Source: Parastagonospora avenae f. sp. tritici 18332-5 (taxonomy: Eukaryota > Ascomycota > Dothideomycetes > Pleosporales > Phaeosphaeriaceae). Taken from it: 10,762 bases of DNA. Of this stretch, positions 1 through 6,669 are shown piece by piece. Where the stretch lies: contig JAFJTR010000226.1 in NCBI GenBank assembly GCA_022559985.1, positions 1 through 10,762 of the forward strand. The letters are read 5' to 3'. A model generated the notes under the pieces. That model saw only the letters and a program-made list of their open reading frames with translations. It had not been told where the DNA came from and did not search any database. A program made the position numbers and the translations under genes. How positions within the stretch are numbered: the stretch's first letter is position 1; each line of letters opens with the position of its first letter.

Positions 1-107
1 TTTGGCCGCACCGACACAGCCCCCCCGCGCCCCCCGGGCCCCCCCCCAAATGCCCAAAAAGAAAACCCCCCTTTCCCCCCCCCCCCCCCCCCCCCCCCCC
101 CTCCATT
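1..107. repeat. C-rich low-complexity sequence with a 27-nt poly-C run
   Basis: The first ~107 bases are dominated by C runs, with an uninterrupted C tract at 75-101 and A-rich interruptions around 48-66. Nothing similar occurs elsewhere in the window. The position at the very start suggests a contig end or read artefact rather than biology, but a true homopolymer tract cannot be excluded. Confidence 0.85.
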
Positions 108-320
108 TTCCAAGCCTTCGTCCGCGACTGGTGCCCTGAGCATGTAAATAGCATTGCTATTCGCCATCGTATGCTTGATCTTGAATCAGGTCACGCAGAC
201 GATGCCCAGTATCGACAACTTCGCCAACGCCAGGACTCTTTCGACTATGTCGGCGAGTATAACAGGAGCGCAGAACTCATTCTGGTCTCAGTTGCGGCCT
301 CCACGATTCAGGTCTTGTAA
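108..320 (+). CDS. Possible 3' end of a truncated gene (unknown protein)
   Basis: From 108 a frame stays open for 70 codons and ends at TAA (318-320). It uses codons typical of the confident genes here and reads as a plausible soluble protein tail: it begins FQAFVRDWCPEH, has a charged glutamine-rich middle (YRQLRQRQ) and ends in a hydrophobic stretch (LILVSVAASTIQVL). The only internal ATG is at residue 22, so if real this is the C-terminal end of a gene whose 5' part lies in or beyond the poor C-rich sequence. I do not recognise the family. A competing frame at 154-366 looks less protein-like. Identity and even coding status are uncertain. Confidence 0.35.
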   Translation, partial: FQAFVRDWCPEHVNSIAIRHRMLDLESGHADDAQYRQLRQRQDSFDYVGEYNRSAELILVSVAASTIQVL

Positions 321-455
321 TGCAATGTCATCCCCGTTTAATGAAGTGCTTGGAATTGAACGATAATTGGCGGCCTAGCTTGTTGCCCACTCATAGCACC
401 TATTAGTGATACAACTGTCATCGTGAAGTATGTTCTGAGCCCACCTTCGCCGAAA

Positions 456-1357
456 ATGGCTGCAGCTCCAATGGGCGGGAGGTCAAAGCCGCAAACATGG
501 CGCCACGACGAGTGGTCTCATGCACATGATTGGCCTGGCTTGGATGAGAAGTACTGGCCCTCACTTTCTGGTAAGTCGGCCTGACACAGGGCGCAACACA
601 GCTGACGGTGACAGACGCGCACCCCAAGGGCACCTCCCCGATGCCGCTTCAGCGCCGCAAAGATCGACATCTCAAGGGCACGCAATACCTCTCCTTCCTC
701 TCCCTATACATCAATGTTGACCCGTCCGCAACCATGTCAAGCCGACGTTGCTGGACGGGCGGCGACGAGACAACATTCGACGAGAGGCTCGCGGCGGAGC
801 GGGACCGCGACGACAAGTTCCCCGCATACATCGACACCGCCGACGGAATGGCTGCATTGTCAGCAGTCCGCAAAAAGATCCCAGGCCTGCCGCAGATGAC
901 AATGGGGTCGGCGGGCGACGTGACGTGGTTCGTCAGGGAGGCGTCGTCTCCTAACACATACCTCAGCAGCCTGCTCGACACCATGGAGTACGAGGAGGGT
1001 ATCGAGCCCATCACATCACCGCACCAACTCCTGCTACTCGTACTCTTGATGTCTCCCAGTCGGCGCATGACCCGCCGCGAGGTCATGGCTGGAGTCGGGA
1101 AGGTGTCCAGGCACTGGGCAAACCGACGGGCCGACCTCGAGCTCGTCATGGAGCGGATCTGGCACAGTGAGATCCTCTGGTACAACTACAGTGGATGCAA
1201 AACATACTCCGGCCTTCCCTCTACCACAGCCACCACTTGTGAGCGCGTCTTGTCCGTCGGAGAGGAGAATGCCTTCGCAACTTACCGTTGGCAACAACAA
1301 GGCCTCGAACATGACTTCTCGACACCCCCCATATCATCCTGCGAAGCGATACACTAA
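456..1357 (+). CDS. Hypothetical protein, two exons (456-570, 615-1357)
   Basis: The proposed start is ATG 456. Exon 1 encodes 38 codons plus one base (starting MAAAPMGGRSKPQTW, rich in Trp, His and Asp). A 44-nt intron with consensus GTAAGT donor, CTGAC branch-like site and CAG acceptor joins it in phase to a long open frame ending at TAA 1357, giving 285 residues. Internal ATGs at 641 and 734 (the latter in an ACCATG context) would give shorter products, but the clean first exon favours 456. The protein has an acidic/Arg-rich middle (ERDRDDKFP), a hydrophobic run LLLLVLLM near residue 180 that is too short to call a membrane segment, then a basic helical stretch. A second in-frame intron is possible at 1239-1301 (GTGAGC donor, CTTACC branch, 63 nt). 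No known domain was recognised. The 3' end overlaps the F-box reading frame, so the last ~40 codons are doubtful. Confidence 0.6.
571..614 (+). other. Spliceosomal intron in the 456-1357 gene
   Basis: This 44-nt stretch begins GTAAGT, has AGCTGACGG about ten bases before the end as the branch site, and ends GACAG. Removing it joins G (570) to AC (615-616) as an Asp codon and keeps both flanking frames open. The length matches the other short introns in the window. Confidence 0.65.
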
Positions 1358-2293
1358 ACTTAGAGCTCCCGACACCAATCATGATGGTCCTGACCGGACT
1401 GAAAGCGACCATGTCGTTGGGGTTGAGGACACACCAGGCCCTCGGCGCTTGCAAGATCTCCCGACGGAACTCCTTCTGGCGATCTTCAAGGTGGTCACGC
1501 ATTATGACGACATCCTCATTGTGGAATGTTTCAACACCGCACATTGGCAGTCAGGTACATGTCCCACAGCAGTTGGGACAGCGCAAACATTACGCGATAC
1601 CAAATCATGGACAGGAACAAGCCAGGATGAGGTCAACAAATATTGGGCAGAGACACACAATATAGGCACCAGTTCTCTCTTTCCGGGGTTCATCAAGAGA
1701 TGCATGGGACTTCGAGCCCTCCGCAAGCAATGGGACCTTGTTGTAGCTGAGTCCCTCCTCAGCAGGTCCGTGATAATAAAACAAGCGACAAAAGTCTCAG
1801 TTCTTAAGATCTTGTACGACTGGTTCATTCCATGCAAAGGCACGAACCCCATGGCAGGAGCGGAGGTCTTCCTGTAATACTCCAACGGCTCTTGTGTGTA
1901 CGAGGTACAAGTGAGCTGCTGTCCTGGCGTCCTTAACATGAACCAGATTCAAAAGGTTGATGGCAGTCTACGATCTTCTCTCAACGATAAAGATGCCTTG
2001 AGCGAAAAATGGTTTCTCGACTCAGACCTGTCGCAGGGCCTTCGATTCCGCGGGCTTTTCCTGTCGGCAAATCTTCCTGCCATGAACGCCTTGCATATGT
2101 CAGATAAAGAAAGGATCTGGCGCTTCCTTTGGGCCGTTATGGAATGTCCCGACTCCGCACCCAAAATCGGCTCGAGGTACGTCAATCTTTTCTGATCGAT
2201 CGTCGTCAAGGCAGCTTTGTTAAAGTGGCCTTGGGCCCGAGCGAAGAAACCGCTCGGAGTCCATGTTTGTTTGTTGAGCACACAAAGTCGTGA
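1311..2293 (+). CDS. Probable F-box protein, tentative exons 1311-1873, 1967-2176, 2215-2293
   Basis: ATG 1311 opens a frame with a polar N-terminus followed at residues ~46-80 by an F-box-like helix set (LQDLPTELLLAIFKVV then a short hydrophobic/charged segment). F-box proteins recruit substrates to SCF (Skp1-cullin) ubiquitin ligases; the substrate here is unknown. The single-exon reading stops at TAA 1877 (188 residues), but the same frame then stays open to 2195 with protein-like sequence (GLRFRGLFLSANLP, ERIWRFLWAVMECP) and meets a strong GTACGT donor at 2177. A model skipping 1874-1966 (GTAATA donor, CTTAAC at 1932, CAG) and 2177-2214 gives 283 residues ending at TGA 2293. It is weak because the first intron passes over an earlier CAG and the second is only 38 nt. 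Alternatively the stop at 1875 marks a decaying gene. The start lies inside the upstream open frame, so one end is misdrawn or the two are one gene. Confidence 0.5.
2237..2257. other. Short stem-loop (7-bp stem)
   Basis: CCGAGCG (2237-2243) and CGCTCGG (2251-2257) form a perfect 7-bp stem with a 7-nt loop. It lies inside the tentative last exon of the F-box gene and may be chance. Confidence 0.3.
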
Positions 2294-2440
2294 CCGTATT
2301 CCTGCTGCGCGTTCGCAAAGCCCGAGGATCAAGATATATAAAGTCATGTTCTCTGCATGTCTCTGGGCCACTGGCGCTCCAACACATGTGCACCTCGAGC
2401 CACTGGTGCTCCAGCACATGTGTGTCGAGCACCCAAAGCC
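2263..2440. repeat. Divergent short direct repeats
   Basis: Two imperfect copies of CCACTGGYGCTCCARCACATGTG lie head to tail at about 2369-2391 and 2400-2422, separated by CTCGAG-like sequence. A second similarity pairs TGTTGAGCACACAAAG (about 2273) with TGTCGAGCACCCAAAG (about 2423). Together they suggest old local duplications. No terminal inverted repeats or target-site duplications were seen. Confidence 0.55.
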
Positions 2441-2573
2441 TCAACAATATGCCCGTGAAGACGGCGGTCGATTTGAAGCTCGTCTAGAAGCATCGAGCGA
2501 TCAGCCTAACATTGATCTCTGGAACCATCGGTTGTGTCGTTGCGCCCCCGCTGCTAGCTTGCAAAGCTGGATT

Positions 2574-2672
2574 ATCAAGACATGAAGGATCAAGACATGA
2601 AGGATCAAGACATGAAAGATCAAGACATGAAGGATCAAGACATGAAAGATCAAGACATGAAGGATCAAGACA
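2574..2672. repeat. 15-bp minisatellite, 6 full units plus a partial
   Basis: The unit is ATCAAGACATGAAGG, repeated without gaps from 2574 to 2663, followed by a 9-base partial copy to 2672. The only variation is the 14th base of the unit, giving the pattern G G A G A G. Because the unit is a multiple of three, four of six frames read through it (for example DQDMK and SRHEG on plus, SCLDP on minus), which explains long but meaningless ORFs here. The array runs straight into a TATA-like sequence and lies just upstream of the candidate gene starting at 2711. Confidence 0.95.
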
Positions 2673-2681
2673 TATAAAAAG
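2671..2681 (+). promoter_or_regulatory. TATA-like element at the minisatellite edge
   Basis: CATATAAAAAG directly follows the last partial repeat, about 30 bases upstream of ATG 2711. A related block, GGATCAAGATATATAAAGTCATG, occurs near 2325-2347, so the TATA-like sequence together with a single GATCAAGA unit appears twice about 340 bp apart. Promoter function is inferred from sequence only. Confidence 0.3.
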
Positions 2682-2710
2682 CATGGCGTTGACACGCACA
2701 GTGAGAATTG

Positions 2711-3424
2711 ATGCAGATGCATTGCCGCCAGCGCAAGCAAGAGACGTTAAAGATCTCTGAACAGGCGATAGATCAGGCGTGGACAACACGAATCCTCGAA
2801 GAAGCAGAGCGCATGTATGACGCTGAGGACGACTATGACTCAAGCGAGGAGACCGGATACGCGCACAAGAACTTCCTGAGTAGCATCAAGGATACGGCAG
2901 ATTCGAGCTCCGACCTTGCATCTATGTCCGACTACCAATCCCCCAGGAACTTGAGTTCATGGTACTCAAGTAGCAGCCTGCAGTTGAGCAAAGAGACTAC
3001 GCTGGAGTCTCAGAGATCCATCCAGCGCCAGTCAGATCGGATCGCCGTACGGCCACTCGGCAACGTCGAGTGCCAGTCCAGCGAAGTCGTCTTTCGCTCA
3101 CCAGCTATGAGAAATGAACATCCAGCACTTACAACATCACCCTCAAGAAGTCTGAGGCGGCACGTCTCGAGAAGTACTGTCTCATGGTCATGTTTGGCCG
3201 GTCTGCAGCGAACGCTGCGTCGGCAGTCACTTCGGTCAAGGGCAAGCACTTCGAGGCGCACATCGAGACCCTCCGCGAGCTTTACTTGGATATGTGGGAT
3301 GGTAAGTACATTCAAGAGCAAGCTCGCATGTTGCGTGTACCAGAAATAGACTCTTCTGCTCTTCATAGCGGTCAAGGACGTCGTCGAGAAGGTCCACCAG
3401 CAGATTACTCGATACTCCACGTAG
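2711..3424 (+). CDS. Candidate gene of unknown function, exons 2711-3046, 3148-3301, 3369-3424
   Basis: I do not recognise this protein. Exon 1 from ATG 2711 encodes an acidic, Ser-rich region (for example YDAEDDYDSSEETGY, then many SS pairs). Exon 2 encodes a helical segment (KSEAARLEKYCLMVM ... HIETLRELYLDMWD). Exon 3 adds a charged helix (VKDVVEKVHQQITRYST) and a TAG stop at 3422. The last intron (3302-3368) is convincing, with GTAAGT donor, pyrimidine-rich tract, CATAG acceptor, and a restored frame into a plausible C-terminus. The first (3047-3147, GTACGG donor, CTTAC branch, CAAG acceptor) is a best guess that removes an in-frame stop at 3115. The total would be 181 residues. It could instead be a decayed gene, since the junk-like neighbourhood 3' of it is clearly degenerate. 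Confidence 0.45.
3302..3368 (+). other. Spliceosomal intron in the 2711-3424 candidate gene
   Basis: This 67-nt intron has donor GTAAGT and acceptor CATAG after a pyrimidine-rich stretch. Splicing joins G (3301) to CG (3369-3370) as an Ala codon and continues into 17 further codons before a stop. Without splicing the frame continues into a poor-looking sequence. Confidence 0.5.
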
Positions 3425-3461
3425 AAGCTCTAGAAGAGTAACCGATGGTGTTTCTGCTGTC

Positions 3462-3830
3462 GAGCAGAAGCAAGGCGCGTCATCTGCTGGTATGAACGGC
3501 GGAGAGATGCCGGCCAAGAAGAACACGCTCAAGATCGGACGGCCAGCTTACCGCATCACGAAAGCTCGCGACCAGAAGGACTTTGATCTTCGGTTCCAGC
3601 GCTTTGATGATGTCTTGCCAGAATGGCTTGATGTCCCAGTTCCAGTTTCCAGACATCAGCACCGCCGTGGTACCGCGGGCCCGCTTCATGAGCGCCTACA
3701 AACAGCGCGTTGTGATTAAGACTTTCCGTGTCTCGCGACTGGGTCTTGCGGTCCGGTCGAAGAGGCAGACCCGAAATACCAGTACCTCATTGTCGCGGGT
3801 GAGCCGTATGAAACTAGGGTCAGGGTTTGA
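3462..3830 (+). pseudogene. Broken SF3a subunit 2 (SF3A2/Prp11-like) fragment
   Basis: Three blocks in order match, from family knowledge, the C-terminal part of the U2 snRNP splicing factor SF3A2/Prp11. Block 1 (3462-3575, frame 3): EQKQG ... KKNTLKIGRPAYRITKARDQ. Block 2 (3616-3711, frame 1): CQNGLMSQFQFPDIS, then VVPRARFMSAYKQRV. Block 3 (3756-3815, frame 3): VEEADPKYQYLIVAG then EPYET. Intact family members read continuously KIGRPGYK-TK-RD...QFPDI...RFMSAY-QRVEE-D--YQYL-VA-EPYET. Here about 40 extra bases separate blocks 1 and 2, and about 45 separate blocks 2 and 3. Neither insert has GT-AG ends and both break the frame. The N-terminal zinc-finger part and the end of the family domain are absent. 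It is therefore a non-functional fragment, presumably copied from the essential gene elsewhere in the genome. Confidence 0.7.
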
Positions 3831-3867
3831 GGCAGACCCAAATTAGCAGCACCTCACTGTCGCGTTC
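3762..3867 (+). repeat. Tandem duplication of a 36-bp SF3A2 piece (period 67)
   Basis: The stretch 3762-3797 encoding EEADPKYQYLIVA (from its second Glu) recurs at 3829-3864 with 31 of 36 bases identical. The second copy contains TAG where the first has TAC, so it is dead. Similarity ends sharply after GTCGCG in both copies. Confidence 0.75.
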
Positions 3868-3876
3868 TAGGGGCAA

Positions 3877-3936
3877 GCCCCCCAATAATGTCTCTGCAAC
3901 TGTAGAACGGTGGTGTTATCGGCCGATTTGGGGGGC
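3877..3936. repeat. 9-bp inverted repeat, G/C tracts
   Basis: GCCCCCCAA (3877-3885) is matched by TTGGGGGGC (3928-3936) with a 42-nt spacer. It lies between the two SF3A2-derived segments. It might be part of a small inverted-repeat element, but no matching direct repeats flank it. Confidence 0.35.
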
Positions 3937-3985
3937 AGCATACCCGCTCGTCCCCCCACATACTGCAGCTCGAAGATCAGCTAAG

Positions 3986-4039
3986 GAGCAGAAGCAAGGC
4001 GCATCGTCTGCTAGTATGAACGGCGGAGTGATGCTAGCC
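3986..4039 (+). pseudogene. Second copy of an SF3A2-like fragment
   Basis: Bases 3986-4039 repeat 3462-3515 with 48 of 54 identical (EQKQGASSASMNGG versus EQKQGASSAGMNGG). Just upstream the same frame reads AARRSAK, which resembles the segment preceding this point in SF3A2 proteins (ARRAAKEQK); copy 1 lacks it. After 4039 the similarity is lost, the KIGRPGY block is missing and the frame closes at 4054. It is an independent partial duplicate 524 bp downstream of the first. Confidence 0.65.
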
Positions 4040-4394
4040 ACATCAACAAGATAAACAACTGGCGCAACCAGGTAAGCTTACTCACCTACTTATTCACCCA
4101 GTCTGCTAACACCTGCCCAAGATCTATGGTCGCGCCGGCTTGAAGTCCAAGGCTGTCAGCATGTTGCTGCCCGACGAAGAGCTATGGTTCGAGTTGTACT
4201 TCAACCTATCCATCGCCGAGTCGCGTGTTCGTGGCATGCTTGTTCCCAAGACGCTCCAGGTTTTGGTGGATATCCGCCTACCCACTGAACGAGACGCCAT
4301 CAAGACCATTCAGATCTCCACTCCGGATCCAAACGAGGGCAGATCGCTATTTCATTGCGTCCAGCGCCGTACTAGCAACGACTTCCCGTCCTGA
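4012..4394 (+). pseudogene. Spliced fragment of an unrecognised protein (4012-4071, 4122-4394)
   Basis: After a TAG at 4009, a frame reads SHINKINNWRNQ, meets a perfect short intron (4072-4121), and continues IYGRAGLKSKAV, LLPDEELWFELYFNLS, AESRVRGMLVPKT and so on until about codon 4340. Codon choice and the intron show it was once coding. There is no start codon, the 5' end is fused to the SF3A2 duplicate, and near 4337 the better-looking frame switches (to RYFIASSAVLATTSRPD), suggesting a frameshift before the TGA at 4392. The W-x-x-x-I and DEELWFEL spacing loosely recalls Myb-like or other fungal helical DNA-binding families, but this is not a firm assignment. Confidence 0.5.
4072..4121 (+). 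other. Spliceosomal intron within the 4012-4394 fragment
   Basis: This 50-nt intron has GTAAGC at the donor, TGCTAAC as a near-ideal branch site ten bases from the end, and CCCAAG as acceptor. Removing it joins two open frames between complete codons (CAG and ATC). Confidence 0.7.
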
Positions 4395-4862
4395 CGGTGG
4401 GTGTCGTTGCGGCTTGCACACGATGAAAAGAAGATCCCGAGCGAAAAGTCCATCAATTATGCCTCCGCCCCAGGGGCTGCTGCACGAGAAGAGAACAAGA
4501 TCGTGGGCGAAATGTCCGTCAAAGATGGTTCGAACTGCCTGGTCAAGACCTTAGCACTCACCAGCTGGCGAGCAAGAAGAGGCGGTCTTCCAAGAGTAAG
4601 AACGTAGGAGATCTTCGGTGGTCCACTTCAACACCACACATGCGAAACGTTGCGCTGGGAAACTCGGGCGATTTGCCGCCTAGATATCCTTCGCTGCGTC
4701 ACAGTCATTATGATTGTTTCGCCATCCTCGGTATCCTTCACCACGTCGTAGCGGTCATGATTGTCGCTGGTCGTTCGTCGGTCCTCAATTCGTCCTCCTT
4801 TTTGTTCCGCGCGACCGCCAAATCCAGAAAGCAAACGGACGAGTAAAGGACGGTTTCGCGCA
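4395..4862. other. Degenerate coding-like sequence, no definable gene
   Basis: Short protein-like stretches appear in changing frames: plus strand EKSINYASAPGAAAREENK (about 4450), a basic nuclear-localisation-like SKKRRSSKSKN (about 4575), and on the minus strand a hydrophilic run within 4628-4897 (DNHDRYDVVKDTEDGETI). No start, splice pattern or homolog ties them together. I read this as eroded coding DNA. Confidence 0.35.
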
Positions 4863-5444
4863 ATGGTGGGATGTCGAGGATACACCGTTATCGCCAAAGT
4901 CGCAAATTCTGTGGCAGCTTACCACAAGGTGGTCAAAAGGTTGGTCGAAGGACCGCCTCGAACTCGCTGGGTCGAAGAGCCTCCGGTAAGTTCTTCTCAA
5001 TTGATGGCCCAAAAAGCGGCGTGCCCATGCAAGAGATTGCAGAGGTCGAGGTCACACCAAAGAAATCATCCACTTTCGTCGTGTCTCCTGGGTTTGACAA
5101 GAACATCCAGATGTCCTCTGCTGGTGATTGCGCACCCTGCGAGACCTTACAAGGCCATTCCGGTCCAGTCTTCAGCACCGCGTCACCAATCACCGGCGTC
5201 GCTCATGCTTGTTCCGCCTCCTTCGTACACTCCTAGCATACCGCGCGGCCTCGCAGCCCGCAAGACGTGTAGATACGTCGAGGGTAAAGTTGGCGCAACG
5301 ATGGGCCATTGCGTCTCCCGAGCGGAGAAAGCGTTCGCCAGGGTACGCTGCGACGTGAAGGCCGTGTCTCGAGTGCCCTTGATCGCGGCCTTGGAATGGT
5401 ATCGGAGCAATGGAGGTGCTTTGGCAATGGTGAAGAGAGAGTGA
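4863..5444 (+). CDS. Possible small gene of unknown function (4863-4985, 5043-5444)
   Basis: A frame is open from 4761 to TGA 5444. Its best-looking parts are MVGCRGYTVIAKVAN ... VKRLVEGPPRTRWVEEPP (4863-4985) and a C-terminal part (IPRGLAARKTCRYVEGK ... IAALEWYRSNGGALAMVKRE). Between them an in-frame 57-nt intron, 4986-5042, starts GTAAGT and ends TTGCAG, giving 174 residues. The middle is Ser/Pro/Arg-rich, with no recognised domain, signal peptide or membrane segment. ATG 4863 is the first in-frame ATG, but an upstream exon is possible. An overlapping frame (5036-5236, reading EVEVTPKKSSTFVVSPGFDKN) is a rival second exon. Coding status is uncertain. Confidence 0.35.
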   Translation: MVGCRGYTVIAKVANSVAAYHKVVKRLVEGPPRTRWVEEPPVSSSQLMAQKAACPCKRLQRSRSHQRNHPLSSCLLGLTRTSRCPLLVIAHPARPYKAIPVQSSAPRHQSPASLMLVPPPSYTPSIPRGLAARKTCRYVEGKVGATMGHCVSRAEKAFARVRCDVKAVSRVPLIAALEWYRSNGGALAMVKRE

Positions 5445-6669
5445 TTTTACGGTTGGATGTGGTCGTTGGGGGTGTTGTCGGAGAAGGGGTAGGGTGAGAA
5501 AAGAAAACGTAGCGGCGGAGATGCGCTCGCATGTGCCCCCTCTAATGGCCTAACAACACTACAACTACTCGCCCCCACCTTGCATATCAACTGTATCCAA
5601 CGTCAGTCTCCCGATCATTCAGATCCGACGGAGCAATACTACCCATGACCACGACTACCTTCGAGTTCAGCAGCACTTGCTCCATAGGACAGCCCCCATA
5701 AAACCCCAAGGTGGGTATGGGCTGGGTGTGCCTCGCAAACCAATTCAAACGTGAAGCACATGGCACACCTCGTGTGCGCAATACCGATTTCAAGGGAGCG
5801 ACTAGAAACCTACTTATTCGAAGGTCGTTGGCGATGTGTGCAGCCGACCACCCTCGCAACAGCACATGCGCACCTGTTGCTTGGAACACTTATTACCCTT
5901 ATCGCGACAACGTCCTGCGATTCACAAAGAGCCCCAGAACTCCGCGGCGGGAAGCACTATCAGCGTTGCCCACCACAACGCGAAAGCTTTCACGACCCAA
6001 TCGCTAAACTACACCCACAGCGACACTAGGCTCTATCTCACGGAGCTTTCGGCAATGCCCAGAAATCACAGAGGGAGGGAGACTCGATGATTTCAAGGAG
6101 AGTTACAACGGAGGCTACGAGCGGCGGCAGAGGATATGAGGGACAATAAGAGAAAGCAGAGCATCGAAACCAATGACGAGAAGTGTACTGGTACCTGCTA
6201 CACCGCAGTCGCACCGCAAGGTTCCTCGCTGCCATCATCGCGACATTTGGTTTTAGCCAAAGCGCTGAGGTGCGAGCAACCGCATGTGCCGCGAACGGCA
6301 TGGACGCAGTCAATGGAGCGAAATGCTATCTAGAAGCTACCAGGAGGGCACAACATGACAAAGGAAGAGATGGGTTTGAGATGGGCGTAGATGGTAATGG
6401 AGTATTTGTGGTATGCAAATGCGAACAGACACGCAAGGGGCTGAGCGATGGTTTTTGCGAAGTTTGCCGACCATCGGCGGCAGACTTGGTTAGCCCAAAC
6501 CTGGAAATGATCATCCGTTCCGGCATAACCACAACGATCTCGAGAAGGCATCTGATTTACTGTGGAGAAAGCGATGAAAATACCATACTTTACAACATCT
6601 GCTGTGTATATCGAGAAAAAAGCGTACCTGTACATCAATGTACAGTTACCCCACGTGCCCACCAACCAC
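5445..6669. other. Intergenic region with ambiguous overlapping open frames
   Basis: I see no gene I can defend. Several open frames overlap: plus 5717-6007, plus 6136-6333 (with a true ATG), plus 6177-6713 (Cys-rich, but its first ATG is only at 6300) and minus 6038-6313 (true ATG). None shows splice logic, a known domain or a decisive codon pattern. The 3' end of the tyrosinase gene and its UTR must lie in the right part. Confidence 0.5.

Noticed and set aside
154..366. Plus ORF of 70 codons near the left end
   Set aside because: Its first codon is not ATG-supported in a good context, and the overlapping frame ending at 320 looks more protein-like.
2574..2672. CRISPR-like array
   Set aside because: Units are contiguous and identical with no spacers, and the host is a fungus.
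2484..2843. Minus-strand ORF with SCLDP/SCLDL repeats
   Set aside because: It is only the 15-bp minisatellite read in an open frame; the unit is divisible by three, so repeats in several frames are automatic.
3877..3936. Terminal inverted repeats of a small transposon
   Set aside because: Arms are only 9 bp of mostly C/G tracts, there is no target-site duplication, and the interior is too short to encode anything; kept only as a repeat.
4480..4545. Possible tRNA (GGTTCGAACTGCC resembles a B box)
   Set aside because: No A box, acceptor stem or cloverleaf could be formed around it.
5580..5605. Similarity of GTATCCAACGT near 5590 to the tyrosinase 3' coding end near 6765
   Set aside because: The match is about 15 bases with no extension in either direction; probably chance.
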